Positions 34,496 through 43,970 are shown, numbered from the stretch's first letter. The stretch is DNA of 64,000 nt from an uncultured Bacteroidales bacterium (GCA_902799655.1 CADCBH010000015.1:51499-115498); one strand, 5' to 3'. Notes: generated by a model from the sequence alone, not told the origin. Numbers and translations are program-made.

Positions 34496-35443
34496 TTATA
34501 ATACGCACGCGTAGCGGTCGACAATACCAAGAAGGTGGTTATCTCCGTCAACGACCAATACGTTATGGATCTTATGCTTGTTCATGATTTTTTGAATCTC
34601 AGAAATCTTTGCCTGCGGACCAACGGTCTTCGGAGTGCGCGTCATGATATCTTCTACTGTATGATTGAAGAATTCTGCCTGCCACTTCTCCATAGCCCGT
34701 CGAATGTCTCCGTCAGTAATCAAACCTGCGATTCTGCCGTCTTCTATGGCAACGCCAAGACCTAACTTACCTTTGCTGACATTGATGATTGCTTTGCCCA
34801 AATGCATGTCGGCAGATACGATAGGCATGTTCTCGGTAATCATCACATCCTGTGCGGTGGTGAGCAGACGCTTGCCTAATTCACCACCCGGATGGAACTG
34901 GGCGAAGTCCTGTGGTTGGAAGTTGCGCTTCTCCATCAGCGCAATAGCCAATGCGTCGCCCATAGCCAGCGTGGCTGTCGTCGAACTGGTGGGAGCCAGG
35001 TTCAGCGGACATGCTTCCTTCTCTACGCTGACGTTCAGGTGATAGGTGGAGTATTTCGCCAGTAACGAGTCGGGGTTACCGCTCATGCCGATGATAGGTA
35101 TCTGCATGTGCAGTACCATTGGGATGAAGCGCAGCAGCTCGTCTGTCTGACCGGAATTGGAGATGGCTACCACCACGTCGCCTGCCGACATCACACCCAA
35201 GTCACCATGATAGACATCGAGCGGATTGATGAAAAATGAAGGGGTGCCTGTTGAGGCCAATGTGGCTGCAATCTTCGCACCGATGTGACCACTCTTGCCC
35301 ACGCCTGTCACGATGACCTTCCCCTGACAGTTCATGATGAGGTCGACGGCTTTTTCAAACTCGTCGTCCATCTTGGGTATCAGGTCGAGTATGGCCTGTG
35401 CCTCATCCTTCAGACATTGTATTGCGTATTCCTTTGAAGTCAT
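34496..35443 (-). CDS. kdsD: Arabinose-5-phosphate isomerase KdsD
   Basis: 315 residues. The SIS domain (about 35-170) has VIVTGVGKSGHIGAKIAATL, NPLDVYHGDLGVMSAGDVV and ISNSGQTDEL. Two CBS domains follow (about 200-315: GVAIEDGRIAGLITDGDIRR, VLVVDGDNHLLGIV). It converts ribulose-5-phosphate to arabinose-5-phosphate, the first step toward Kdo for lipopolysaccharide. It overlaps kdsA, the next enzyme of the pathway, by four bases, and the HTCS-like regulator starts eight bases downstream. Confidence 0.95.
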   Translation of the reverse strand: MTSKEYAIQCLKDEAQAILDLIPKMDDEFEKAVDLIMNCQGKVIVTGVGKSGHIGAKIAATLASTGTPSFFINPLDVYHGDLGVMSAGDVVVAISNSGQTDELLRFIPMVLHMQIPIIGMSGNPDSLLAKYSTYHLNVSVEKEACPLNLAPTSSTTATLAMGDALAIALMEKRNFQPQDFAQFHPGGELGKRLLTTAQDVMITENMPIVSADMHLGKAIINVSKGKLGLGVAIEDGRIAGLITDGDIRRAMEKWQAEFFNHTVEDIMTRTPKTVGPQAKISEIQKIMNKHKIHNVLVVDGDNHLLGIVDRYACVL

Positions 35444-36195
35444 TCTAAAATGTTTTTAATCAATCCTTCGAGCTTATCCAGCTCCAACATATTGGCGGCA
35501 TCACTCAGACCTTGGTCTGGGGTAGGGTGTACCTCGAAGAAGTAACCCGTAGCGCCAAAGGCCTTAGCGGCCATTGCCATCTGGGGCACAAAGCGACGAT
35601 CGCCTCCCGTCTTGCCATCAGCACCACCAGGACGCTGCACACTATGCGTACAGTCCATGATGACTGTATCTGTGATTTCCAGCATGTCTGGGATATTGCG
35701 GAAGTCCACCACCAGATTGTTATAGCCCATCATGTTGCCACGCTCTGTCAGCCATACCTCAGCGGCACCACCATCGCGGGCTTTCTCGACAGGATACTTC
35801 ATGTCAATGCCACTTAAGAACTGTGCTTTCTTAATGTTGACCGTCTTACCCGTCTTGGCAGCAGCCAGCAGCAGGTCGGTCTGGCGACAGAGGAAAGCTG
35901 GAATCTGGAGCACATCACATACCTGACCGGCTGGCTGAGCCTGCCAGGCTTCATGGATGTCAGTCAGCACGCGCAGACCATATTTGGCCTTCACGTCACT
36001 CAACATCAACAGTCCGTGGTCGATGCCAGGACCGCGAAACGAGCGAAGCGAGGTGCGATTGGCCTTGTCAAACGAGGCCTTGAATATAATATCAGTACCC
36101 AGTTTCTTGTTGATTTCTACCAGCTTGGCAGCCACTGTGTCCAGCAACTCGGCTGATTCTATCACACAAGGACCTGCTATAAATGTCTGTTTCAT
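35440..36195 (-). CDS. kdsA: 3-deoxy-8-phosphooctulonate (Kdo-8-P) synthase
   Basis: 251 residues, shorter at the N-terminus than the E. coli enzyme, as usual in Bacteroidetes. Motifs: FIAGPCVIES, FKASFDKANRTSLRSFRGPG, VLTDIHEAWQAQP, VNIKKAQFLSG and DCTHSVQRPGG. It condenses arabinose-5-phosphate with phosphoenolpyruvate. It is the first gene of the four-gene operon; the TATCTTTG box at 36224-36231 lies 28 bases upstream of the ATG. Confidence 0.96.
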   Translation of the reverse strand: MKQTFIAGPCVIESAELLDTVAAKLVEINKKLGTDIIFKASFDKANRTSLRSFRGPGIDHGLLMLSDVKAKYGLRVLTDIHEAWQAQPAGQVCDVLQIPAFLCRQTDLLLAAAKTGKTVNIKKAQFLSGIDMKYPVEKARDGGAAEVWLTERGNMMGYNNLVVDFRNIPDMLEITDTVIMDCTHSVQRPGGADGKTGGDRRFVPQMAMAAKAFGATGYFFEVHPTPDQGLSDAANMLELDKLEGLIKNILE

Positions 36196-36223
36196 GCGTA
36201 TGCCGATTATATAAAATACCCTG

Positions 36224-36231
36224 CAAAGATA
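36224..36231 (-). promoter_or_regulatory. kdsA operon promoter -7 element (TATCTTTG)
   Basis: The minus strand reads TATCTTTG. No further -7 box was seen before kdsD, the regulator or the phospholipase gene. Confidence 0.7.
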
Positions 36232-36326
36232 CTACTTTTCCCCTAAAAATCCATGATTTTCATCAATTTTTTGCCGAAAACGCAAAAAAGTTTGAAAAAT
36301 ATTTGGAAGTTTGAAAGTTTTTTTCT

Positions 36327-36334
36327 TAACTTTG
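36327..36334 (+). promoter_or_regulatory. Promoter -7 element (TAACTTTG) for the small OMP gene
   Basis: TAACTTTG lies 85 bases upstream of the ATG at 36420. The leader is AT-rich and ends in AAAAAAGGAAAAAAGATT. Confidence 0.7.
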
Positions 36335-36419
36335 CACCGTCAAAAATAAAAAAAGCGTTAAAAGCTAAGATTTTGAACAAACAAATTAGTATTCATTAAT
36401 TAAAAAAGGAAAAAAGATT

Positions 36420-37004
36420 ATGAAGAAGATTATGATGACGCTCGCTGCTGTTGCAGTTGCAGCTACTATGAATGCTCAGGTTTATGTCGGAGGTACTTTC
36501 AATCTCGGTTTCGAGAACAAGCTTACTGATGTAGATGGAAAAGATGCTACTGGCATGACCTTTGAGATTAATCCTGAGATTGGTTATAATCTGAGTGAGA
36601 AATCTGCAGTAGGTTTTGTTGTCGGTTTTGGTATCACCAACAATGGTAATGAAATCAACCCTGTGTTTGCAGGTCAGAAGACCGATAAGAGTGCTATCAC
36701 TTTCCAGATTGCTCCTTACTATCGTTACAAGTTCCTGCAGTTCGACAAGATTGACATCTTCGTTGATGCTCAGGTAGACTTCAAGTACACCAAGATGGAT
36801 GAGTGGAACAACACTACTTTCGGCGTAGGTGTCCGTCCAGGTATTGCTTTCAATCCCAACGACAAGATCAGCTTCGTTGCTAAGTTCGGTAAGGGTCTGT
36901 TCTTTGAGTCTTCTAAGGACAAGGGCTCTGACTCAGTTAGCAAGTTTGGTCTGACCGCTAATACTCTGGCTCCTCTGGAGATTGGTTGCTACTACAACTT
37001 CTAA
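36420..37004 (+). CDS. Small outer-membrane beta-barrel protein
   Basis: 194 residues. The signal peptide MKKIMMTLAAVAVAATMNAQ precedes alternating beta strands with aromatic ends (VYVGGTFNLGFENKL, FQIAPYYRYKFLQFDKIDIF, NTTFGVGVRPGIAF) and a terminal Phe (CYYNF) suited to BAM insertion. The pattern matches the OmpX/OprF-like eight-stranded barrels (PF13568 type) common in Prevotella. Codon use is strongly biased, the 5' leader is long and AT-rich, and a strong terminator follows, all suggesting high expression. Function unknown. Confidence 0.85.
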   Translation: MKKIMMTLAAVAVAATMNAQVYVGGTFNLGFENKLTDVDGKDATGMTFEINPEIGYNLSEKSAVGFVVGFGITNNGNEINPVFAGQKTDKSAITFQIAPYYRYKFLQFDKIDIFVDAQVDFKYTKMDEWNNTTFGVGVRPGIAFNPNDKISFVAKFGKGLFFESSKDKGSDSVSKFGLTANTLAPLEIGCYYNF

Positions 37005-37035
37005 TAAGTTAGAAACAATAGTAATTGATTATAAG

Positions 37036-37069
37036 AAACAGGGCTTGCGCCATGCAAGTCCTGTTTTTT
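37036..37069 (+). terminator. Terminator after the small OMP gene
   Basis: AAACAGGGCTTGC pairs with GCAAGTCCTGTTT around GCCAT, with a T-run overlapping the right arm. Confidence 0.8.
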
Positions 37070-37158
37070 GTTGTTTCTACTTTACCAACACTTTCACATC
37101 TGATGCAGCCGATATGGTTAAAAAGGGTTAATCGCCAAACTGATACAGGAAAAATGCG

Positions 37159-37166
37159 TATATTTG
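37159..37166 (+). promoter_or_regulatory. gltS promoter -7 element (TATATTTG)
   Basis: TATATTTG with an 80-base leader to the ATG at 37246. Confidence 0.65.
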
Positions 37167-37245
37167 CACATAATGCATCGATGGTATCAGACGTACGGAC
37201 CATGTCAGGTCGCAGTAAGAATTCTAATCTTAATAGAAAGAGCGT

Positions 37246-38514
37246 ATGGTAAGTATTGAATTGGATATGATACAGACAGCCGGCATAGGTGCCTTGGCGC
37301 TCCTCGTCGGTATGGTTCTAACGCGAAAGGTCGCTTTTCTACAGCGATTCTGTGTGCCGTCGCCAGTGAGTGGTGGTATCATCTTTTCATTGATTACTCT
37401 CATATTATATGGATGGTTTGATATCGAGGTGTCGTTCAATGATACACTGAAGGGGGCTTTCATGCTGGCTTTCTTTACCAGTGTTGGCTTCCAGAGCGAC
37501 CTTAAAGTATTAAAGCAGGGAGGCAAACTCTTGATCATCATGCTGATTCTGCTGTTTGTTGTTATTGCTTTGCAGAACTTGATGCCAATGGGTATTACCC
37601 GACTGATGGGTGTTGACCCTTTGATAGGTATGGCTGCTGGTAGTATCTCGATGACAGGCGGACATGGTACGGCAGGCGGATTCGCCAGTGTGCTCGAGGG
37701 AATGGGACTGCATGGCGCAGGGACAATCGGTATGGCAGCTGCTACCTTCGGACTGATTGCCGGTTCGATGATAGGTGGCCCGTTGGCAGAGCACATAGTA
37801 CGTACGAAACTGACACATGAACAGATGCAGCCACAGGATGAAGAGATTGACCCCGCTATGGCTGGTATCGAGAGTGATGAGGCTTCGCCAACAGGTCGTA
37901 CCAAGCGTATCAGCACCAACGAGCAGGAGTTTCAGCAGTATGCCAAGGCTACCTATTGTATTATCCTGATTATGGGTGGTGGCACCATATTGAGTTGGTT
38001 GCTCGCGAAGACTGGTATTACATTTCCAACCTATTTCGGTGCCCTGATCTTAGCTGCCATAGTCCGTAATACGATAGGATTTATCAGTTACAAGGATGAA
38101 GGAAAATGGGAGAAAGCGGAGAAGTTGCTTGATATGGAGCGAATCATCAGCGTAGGCAACATCTGCTTGTCGATGTTCTTGGGTATGGCGATGATATCGC
38201 TGAAACTTTGGGAACTGCAAAGCCTGGCCCTTCCATTGATAGCCATCTTGGTGTCGCAGGTGGTGATGATGGCACTGTTTGCATACTTTGTCGCATTCCC
38301 CCTGTTGGGTCGCGACTATGATGCTGCCGTTCTCTGTGCAGGTATGTGTGGCTTTGGTCTTGGTGCTACGCCTAATGCGATGGCTAATATGAGTGCTGTC
38401 TGTTATAAATACCGCTATACTGTCAAGCCTTTCCTCATCGTTCCCATCATCGGTGCCATGTTCGCTGATTTGATCAATACGGGAATGATTACCCTCTTCC
38501 TGAATTTGCTGTAA
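37246..38514 (+). CDS. gltS: Sodium/glutamate symporter GltS
   Basis: 422 residues, about ten transmembrane helices. GltS features are FCVPSPVSGGIIFSL, MTGGHGTAGGFASVLEGMG (re-entrant loop) and the mirror-image motif CGFGLGATPNAMANM in the C-terminal half. A cytosolic loop (about 195-225) rich in Glu/Asp/Gln separates the halves. It imports glutamate with sodium across the inner membrane. The outer-membrane protein gene 46 bp downstream has no promoter of its own and may share the transcript. Confidence 0.93.
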   Translation: MVSIELDMIQTAGIGALALLVGMVLTRKVAFLQRFCVPSPVSGGIIFSLITLILYGWFDIEVSFNDTLKGAFMLAFFTSVGFQSDLKVLKQGGKLLIIMLILLFVVIALQNLMPMGITRLMGVDPLIGMAAGSISMTGGHGTAGGFASVLEGMGLHGAGTIGMAAATFGLIAGSMIGGPLAEHIVRTKLTHEQMQPQDEEIDPAMAGIESDEASPTGRTKRISTNEQEFQQYAKATYCIILIMGGGTILSWLLAKTGITFPTYFGALILAAIVRNTIGFISYKDEGKWEKAEKLLDMERIISVGNICLSMFLGMAMISLKLWELQSLALPLIAILVSQVVMMALFAYFVAFPLLGRDYDAAVLCAGMCGFGLGATPNAMANMSAVCYKYRYTVKPFLIVPIIGAMFADLINTGMITLFLNLL

Positions 38515-38560
38515 GGCCGTCTCCTGGATTGGGGACAAACTGTTCACAAAAACGCATCGT

Positions 38561-40150
38561 ATGCATCGGTCTCTTCTCATCCTAATCGGCTTCCTGCTTT
38601 TCGCTACTTCTGTGTTTGCAGACAGTAGCCTGCCCGTTGTAGAGATCAAGGCGGACAGAACGATGATTTATCCTCAGCGTATGGAACTGACAGGAGAAGA
38701 AACATTGATGGATATTCTCCAGATGGTGCCCGAACTGATGATAAGCGGTTATGAGGATGTTCTCTTGGATTACAATCTCCGCATCGATAATTGTCCGATA
38801 AATGGCGACACCAGATTGATTTTAAGTCAGATGAAAGCCAAGGATATTGCCAAGATTCAGGTTTGCGATAATACGGGTGTGGCGAAAGGAACCATTGGAA
38901 TGGGTAGGGTGCTGGATATTAATATGAAGATGCCCGATGCTCTGAAAGGCTTTGTGGAAGGACAGGGAGACTTTGGAAAGAAAGCAGCGGGTATAGGCAC
39001 TGTGAATGCATTATACGGCAGCAAGCAGACTGACCTCTATGCCAATGTGTCTTATCGTCATCAGGGTGGCAATGAGGAGTATCTGACACTTCACATGACA
39101 AACCGATTCGATGATAGGAACAAGCTGCTGACCTATTTCACTCAGCAATATCTCGATGTTCCGTCTGGCACATCACGGAAGGTCATGGGCAGGGCACGAT
39201 ACTTCCATACCTTCAACGACCTGGGTACAGAACTGCTCTTGGTGGGTGGCTATCAATATGCCAGTGACCCAACACTCTCCAACCAACTGCCACTATTTAT
39301 TGCAGAACTGAATACACCCGTACTGACCAATAGATTGTCGATGATGCTGGGCGTTGAGGGTGATTACCTCATGACCAAACAAAAGAATACAGACAGAAGT
39401 TGGGATGTGTTCAATCATGATGTCTATCTGCAGTTCACCTATTCCCTGCCTCAATGGAAATTCACGATAGGTCATCGTGTGATGTTCTATCACTATCAAT
39501 TGAAGGATGCAGATATCACCCAGAAGCATTCTGACACCCGCCACAATACGAATGCCTGCGTCATCTATCTGCCAGCTCAACATCATCAGCTCCAGCTGGG
39601 CTATTATCGCAAATACTATAATCCTTCATACTTAGGCCTTTTTATGGATGCCAAGACACCCTATACTGAGGAATGGGCGAGAGCTAGGGGGCTGCTGGAA
39701 GAGTGGACAATCAATCAAGTGAAGTTGGCTTATGCCTATAGTACGCAGAAGTTGACGGTGCAGAGCGAGGCCAGCTATTATACTATTGAAAACGATGAGA
39801 ATTTTACAGAGTTGAATGTCTCGGCCTACTGGAAAATGAAAGGGTTGACGCTGACTGGTGGCTCCAATCTCTATTTAGCCAAGAGTGGTAGCTTTGCTTC
39901 ACTGAGATTTGCTCCGACAGCCTGTCTCCCTTACAACTGGCAGATTGGGATGCAGATGGTTTATTACACCAAGAAGGCGCCAATCCGTGAGCTGAATGGC
40001 ACGCCCGTCTATGGCTGCCTGTCTGTGAACAAGCCATTTGGAAAGAGATGGTATCTGGGCATTGACTGGCACGATATGTTTGATGCCTTTTGCAACGATG
40101 CCTTGATCAACAGACATGCAGCAACCATTAAGCTGCAGTATCGATTCTGA
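38561..40150 (+). CDS. Outer-membrane protein with plug-like domain, TonB-receptor relative
   Basis: 529 residues. A signal peptide (MHRSLLILIGFLLFATSVFA) precedes a plug-like segment (about 45-120: LMDILQMVPELMISGYEDVL, LILSQMKAKDIAKIQVCD), then a beta-barrel ending LQYRF. It is shorter than TonB receptors, lacks the carboxypeptidase-like N-terminal domain, and shows no clear TonB box. I would call it a reduced TonB-receptor-like porin. Substrate unknown. It follows gltS closely. Confidence 0.65.
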   Translation: MHRSLLILIGFLLFATSVFADSSLPVVEIKADRTMIYPQRMELTGEETLMDILQMVPELMISGYEDVLLDYNLRIDNCPINGDTRLILSQMKAKDIAKIQVCDNTGVAKGTIGMGRVLDINMKMPDALKGFVEGQGDFGKKAAGIGTVNALYGSKQTDLYANVSYRHQGGNEEYLTLHMTNRFDDRNKLLTYFTQQYLDVPSGTSRKVMGRARYFHTFNDLGTELLLVGGYQYASDPTLSNQLPLFIAELNTPVLTNRLSMMLGVEGDYLMTKQKNTDRSWDVFNHDVYLQFTYSLPQWKFTIGHRVMFYHYQLKDADITQKHSDTRHNTNACVIYLPAQHHQLQLGYYRKYYNPSYLGLFMDAKTPYTEEWARARGLLEEWTINQVKLAYAYSTQKLTVQSEASYYTIENDENFTELNVSAYWKMKGLTLTGGSNLYLAKSGSFASLRFAPTACLPYNWQIGMQMVYYTKKAPIRELNGTPVYGCLSVNKPFGKRWYLGIDWHDMFDAFCNDALINRHAATIKLQYRF

Positions 40151-40163
40151 TAAGAGAATATAG

Positions 40164-40337
40164 GAAGGTACTTTCTCGTATTCCGACAGTAAGTGGCCCA
40201 ACATAACTACCAGCTGGGCGGAAGGCGGTAAGAGCTATAGCGAAAATTGGAAAATCATATATGCCAATGATTCACAGGCCATCATAGAATATGAGAATGG
40301 GAATCTCTATTCAGCTTATTATATGACGAAGCAGTAG
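40164..40337 (+). pseudogene. 3' fragment of a lost gene (lipocalin-like tail)
   Basis: A frame open from just after a stop at 40161 to TAG at 40335-40337 encodes 57 residues without a start codon. It includes KWPNITTSWAEGGKSYSENW and ends SAYYMTKQ. The composition and periodicity look like the C-terminus of a small secreted lipocalin-like protein. It lies between the OMP gene and the dnaK terminator. The 5' part is missing. The assignment rests on appearance only. Confidence 0.4.
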
Positions 40338-40382
40338 CTACTGTAAAATCTACCAATAAGTCGTATCGCGAATATGATGAAA

Positions 40383-40415
40383 AAAGTGGTGTAACCACTT
40401 GGATTACACCACTTT
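40383..40415. terminator. Bidirectional terminator downstream of dnaK
   Basis: AAAGTGGTGTAA pairs perfectly with TTACACCACTTT around a 9-nt loop. It serves dnaK on the minus strand and possibly read-through from the plus strand. Confidence 0.75.
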
Positions 40416-40447
40416 CTTATGATTATCTTATCGTTTCTTATCGAATC

Positions 40448-42361
40448 TTACTTCACCTCCTCGAAGTCGGCATCCTGGATGTTGTCATCCTTTGGAGCCT
40501 CCTGCTGAGTCTGCTGACCAGCGAAGGGATCGCCTTGAGGACCACCCTGGGCACCCTGAGCACCCTGGTACATCTGCTGTGAGGCAGTCTGCCAAGCAGT
40601 ATTGAGGGCAGCCATAGCAGTGTCGATAGCGTTGATGTCGCCAGCCTTGTGAGCATCCTTCAGCTGCTGGAGGGCGTTCTCGATAGCGGGCTTGTGCTCT
40701 GCGGGAATCTTGTCGCCAAGCTCCTTCAGCTGGTTCTCTGTCTGGAAGATCATAGAGTCAGCCTGATTCATCTTGTCAACACGCTCACGCTCCTTCTTAT
40801 CGTTCTCGGCATTCTGCTCAGCCTCAGCCTTCATGCGGTTGATTTCATCCTGTGACAGACCAGATGAAGCCTCGATGCGGATGGCCTGCTCCTTGCCAGT
40901 AGCCTTATCCTTGGCAGATACCTTGAGGATACCGTTGGCGTCGATATCGAAGGTTACCTCAATCTGAGGAATACCACGACGGGCGGGAGCGATACCTGTC
41001 AGGTTGAACTGACCAATAGACTTGTTCTGGTTGGCCATTGGGCGCTCACCCTGCAGTACGTGGATGGTTACTTCTGTCTGGTTGTCGGCAGCGGTAGAGA
41101 ATACCTCGCTCTTCTTGCAAGGAATGGTCGTGTTGGCCTCAATCAGCTTGGTCATAACGCCACCCATGGTCTCGATACCCAGTGTCAGAGGCGTTACGTC
41201 GAGCAGTACGATATCGCCTACGCCACCTTCCTTGTTCAGGATAGCACCCTGGATAGCAGCACCTACGGCTACCACCTCGTCAGGGTTAACACCCTTTGAA
41301 GGCTCCTTGCCGAAGTAGTTCTTCACCAGTGTCTGAACAGCGGGGATACGGCTCGAACCACCTACGAGGATGACCTCGTCGATATCAGCAGTATTTAGCT
41401 TGGCATCAGCCATTGCCTTCTGACAGGGAGCCAGACAAGCCTGGATGAGGTCGTGGGCCAACTGTTCGAACTTAGCACGAGTGAGGGTCTTTACCAGGTG
41501 CTTGGGAACTCCGCCTACAGGCATGATGTAGGGCAGGTTGATCTCGGTAGAGGTAGAGCTTGACAGCTCAATCTTAGCCTTCTCAGCAGCCTCCTTCAGA
41601 CGCTGCATAGCCATTGGGTCGCTCTTCAGGTCGGCACCCTCGTCGTTCTTGAACTCCTGAACGAGCCAGTCGATGATAGCCTGGTCGAAGTCGTCACCAC
41701 CCAGGTGAGTGTCACCATTGGTAGAGAGTACCTCGAAGACGCCACCGCCAAACTCGAGGATAGAAATATCGAACGTACCACCACCAAGGTCGAAGACGGC
41801 AATCTTCATATCCTTGTTAGCCTTGTCAACACCATATGCCAAAGCGGCAGCTGTGGGCTCGTTAACGATACGCTTCACGTTAAGACCTGCAATCTGGCCA
41901 GCTTCCTTGGTAGCCTGACGCTGTGAGTCGGAGAAGTAGGCAGGAACGGTGATGACGGCCTCAGTTACTTCCTGTCCGAGGTAATCTTCAGCGGTCTTCT
42001 TCATCTTCTGCAGTACCATAGCAGAAATCTCCTGTGGCGTGTACTTACGTCCGTTGATGTCTACACGGGGATAGCCTCCCTCGTTGACAACAGAATAAGG
42101 TACGCGTGAGATTTCCTTCTCGGTCTGCTGCCAGTTCTCACCCATGAAACGCTTGATAGAGTAAACGGTGTTCTTGGGGTTGGTGATAGCCTGACGCTTG
42201 GCAGGGTCGCCTACCTTGCGCTCACCGTTGTCTACAAAACCAATCACCGAAGGCGTTGTACGCTTGCCCTCGCTGTTGGCAATCACTACTGGCTCGTTGC
42301 CTTCGAATACGGCAACGCAGCTGTTAGTTGTTCCTAAGTCGATTCCAATAATCTTTCCCAT
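40448..42361 (-). CDS. dnaK: Chaperone DnaK (Hsp70)
   Basis: 637 residues from the ATG at 42361 ([20 protein letters not shown]); the longer in-frame reading has no DnaK homology upstream. Motifs: [53 protein letters not shown], the linker [16 protein letters not shown], and a Gly/Gln-rich tail with [13 protein letters not shown] at the end. It is an ATP-dependent folding chaperone. grpE and dnaJ are not adjacent. The upstream region has a sigma-54-like element and no TAnnTTTG box. Confidence 0.99.
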   Translation of the reverse strand: MGKIIGIDLGTTNSCVAVFEGNEPVVIANSEGKRTTPSVIGFVDNGERKVGDPAKRQAITNPKNTVYSIKRFMGENWQQTEKEISRVPYSVVNEGGYPRVDINGRKYTPQEISAMVLQKMKKTAEDYLGQEVTEAVITVPAYFSDSQRQATKEAGQIAGLNVKRIVNEPTAAALAYGVDKANKDMKIAVFDLGGGTFDISILEFGGGVFEVLSTNGDTHLGGDDFDQAIIDWLVQEFKNDEGADLKSDPMAMQRLKEAAEKAKIELSSSTSTEINLPYIMPVGGVPKHLVKTLTRAKFEQLAHDLIQACLAPCQKAMADAKLNTADIDEVILVGGSSRIPAVQTLVKNYFGKEPSKGVNPDEVVAVGAAIQGAILNKEGGVGDIVLLDVTPLTLGIETMGGVMTKLIEANTTIPCKKSEVFSTAADNQTEVTIHVLQGERPMANQNKSIGQFNLTGIAPARRGIPQIEVTFDIDANGILKVSAKDKATGKEQAIRIEASSGLSQDEINRMKAEAEQNAENDKKERERVDKMNQADSMIFQTENQLKELGDKIPAEHKPAIENALQQLKDAHKAGDINAIDTAMAALNTAWQTASQQMYQGAQGAQGGPQGDPFAGQQTQQEAPKDDNIQDADFEEVK

Positions 42362-42411
42362 AATTCTATATTTTTTAATTGTTAATATGCATAATATGTC
42401 GGTAGTCAAAT

Positions 42412-42428
42412 AGCAAAGCATGTGCCAA
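42412..42428 (-). promoter_or_regulatory. Sigma-54-like promoter element upstream of dnaK
   Basis: The minus strand reads TTGGCACATGCTTTGCT, matching TGGCAC-N5-TTGCW exactly with GG-N10-GC geometry. Its distance to the ATG at 42361 leaves a leader of about 40 nt. Confidence 0.65.
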
Positions 42429-42452
42429 TTCGTATTTTTTTCAATAATAAGA

Positions 42453-42467
42453 TGACATTTTGACACA
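42453..42467 (-). promoter_or_regulatory. TGTCA direct repeat upstream of the dnaK promoter element
   Basis: The minus strand reads TGTGTCAAAATGTCA, two TGTCA words separated by AAA, about 25 bp upstream of the -24 element. A related TGTGTCAG precedes groES. It could bind an activator. Confidence 0.4.
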
Positions 42468-42485
42468 AGTATAAATTTTTTTTCG

Positions 42486-42493
42486 TAACTTTG
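42486..42493 (+). promoter_or_regulatory. Promoter -7 element (TAACTTTG) for the BamE-like-tail gene
   Basis: TAACTTTG lies 36 bases before the ATG at 42530. Confidence 0.7.
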
Positions 42494-42529
42494 CGCCAAT
42501 AATCATAGAACTATAGAGACGTCATCATC

Positions 42530-43933
42530 ATGAAAAGACTGATATTATTAGCAGGAATGGCCTTTGTCCTCTCTACGGCAATGGCACAGGACAATCCCTA
42601 TATCGTAAAGACCAAGGGGGTACAGAAGTCTGTTGTGACAAACAGTCAGGACTCGGAGGACGAGTCGGAGCCTACGGACTTCATGGGTAAGAACTTCCGC
42701 TTCTACAGCATGTGCGACTGGAAGGTAGGTATGCGCTTTATGGTGATTCCCGAGAAATATGACCTGCTGGTGAATACCTTCTGTGATGCAACGACCAACA
42801 AGGAAGTCAACACGGGTCGCCTGCGCCATAAGATCATGGTGTATCAGGGCCATGAGACGATGCCCAATGGGCGCGAGCATATCAACTTCCTCTGCGAGGA
42901 TGAAAACAAGGCCTATTACTATGAGTTGCCTTTCGGCATCTTCGATGACTACTGCTATAGCAAACTCGGTGTGCCGACGCTGGCTTATCTGGGTGATGTC
43001 GATAAGGCCCGTGAGCTGCTTATCAACCAACCTCTGCTGACACGTTCGCAGATTTACCGCGTAGACCTCTCGTATGAGGGTGATAGCTACCGCGAGGTTC
43101 TGGTCGATAAGAATATGCTGGTAACAGTTAAGGCCGTGGGTGTGGGAACCCGCTCATTCCCAGTAAAAATCATTGTGGAAGACGAGAATGGCAACCAGTT
43201 CTATCAGAATGTTGCCATGTCGAAGACCAATAGCGGTATGCGTGATGACGAGTTCCTGCTGGACAAAGAGCGTTACCTCTTTGCCGGTTCTTTTGAATTC
43301 ATGGGTGCCAATATGACAGTATCGTCGAATGTCAGGGAGTATCTGAACAAGACGGTGCATACGAAGTACATCACCTCCATGAGCAGTAAGGGCTCAGGCA
43401 AGATTCGTAATCTGAAGGTGCCTCGCTTTACAGGTTTTATTATCGACGAGATCACACCTATCAGAAATTCCAAGTACTACACGCTGACCATGCGTGAAAC
43501 GGAGAGCCGTCGTGTGTACTATAAGGATGTTGTGTTCTCAGAGGATGATATCGCCAATGGTGCCAACGAAGATTTCTTCGGATATCTGTTTGGTATGGGT
43601 GAAGGTGAGGCGCGTAATACCAGTAAGGAGACCCGTGCCGCTATCCGTGAAGGCCGTGTCATCCGAGGCATGTCGAAGGAAGAAGTTGAAATGGCTGTTG
43701 GTGAGCCGTTCAAGAATACCTACGACGCTGACGGCAACGAGATGTGGAGTTATGCCCGTTCGAATGATGTCATCCTCGATGTGTGGTTTGACGAGAAAGG
43801 CAACGTCACGCAGGCTAAGGCTCGCAAGGCTACTGATGCACCCAATACGCCAGACGCCTTGAAGAAGAATAAGAAGAAAGAGAAGAAAAATCTCACTCCA
43901 TTAGAAGAATTGAGTGGCGTTCCTATTGAATAG
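42530..43933 (+). CDS. Secreted protein with C-terminal SmpA/BamE-like domain
   Basis: 467 residues with a signal peptide (MKRLILLAGMAFVLSTAMAQ). The first 370 residues are mainly beta and unrecognised, with no Cys lipobox. The C-terminal part (about 385-440) matches the SmpA/OmlA pattern: GRVIRGMSKEEVEMAVGEPF, then EMWSYARSNDVILDVWFDEKG. A Lys-rich tail follows. BamE-type domains occur in envelope assembly proteins, but that role is not shown here. It is divergent from dnaK. A hairpin overlaps its last codons. Confidence 0.6.
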   Translation: MKRLILLAGMAFVLSTAMAQDNPYIVKTKGVQKSVVTNSQDSEDESEPTDFMGKNFRFYSMCDWKVGMRFMVIPEKYDLLVNTFCDATTNKEVNTGRLRHKIMVYQGHETMPNGREHINFLCEDENKAYYYELPFGIFDDYCYSKLGVPTLAYLGDVDKARELLINQPLLTRSQIYRVDLSYEGDSYREVLVDKNMLVTVKAVGVGTRSFPVKIIVEDENGNQFYQNVAMSKTNSGMRDDEFLLDKERYLFAGSFEFMGANMTVSSNVREYLNKTVHTKYITSMSSKGSGKIRNLKVPRFTGFIIDEITPIRNSKYYTLTMRETESRRVYYKDVVFSEDDIANGANEDFFGYLFGMGEGEARNTSKETRAAIREGRVIRGMSKEEVEMAVGEPFKNTYDADGNEMWSYARSNDVILDVWFDEKGNVTQAKARKATDAPNTPDALKKNKKKEKKNLTPLEELSGVPIE

Positions 43934-43944
43934 GAATGCCACTC
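43912..43944. terminator. Hairpin overlapping the end of the BamE-like-tail gene
   Basis: GAGTGGCGTTCCTATT pairs with ATAGGAATGCCACTC (one G-U, small loop), followed by ATCTTTTTG. The stop codon at 43931-43933 lies within it. It probably also serves recA from the other side. Confidence 0.75.
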
Positions 43945-43970
43945 ATCTTTTTGATATGCTTTTCCGACGA

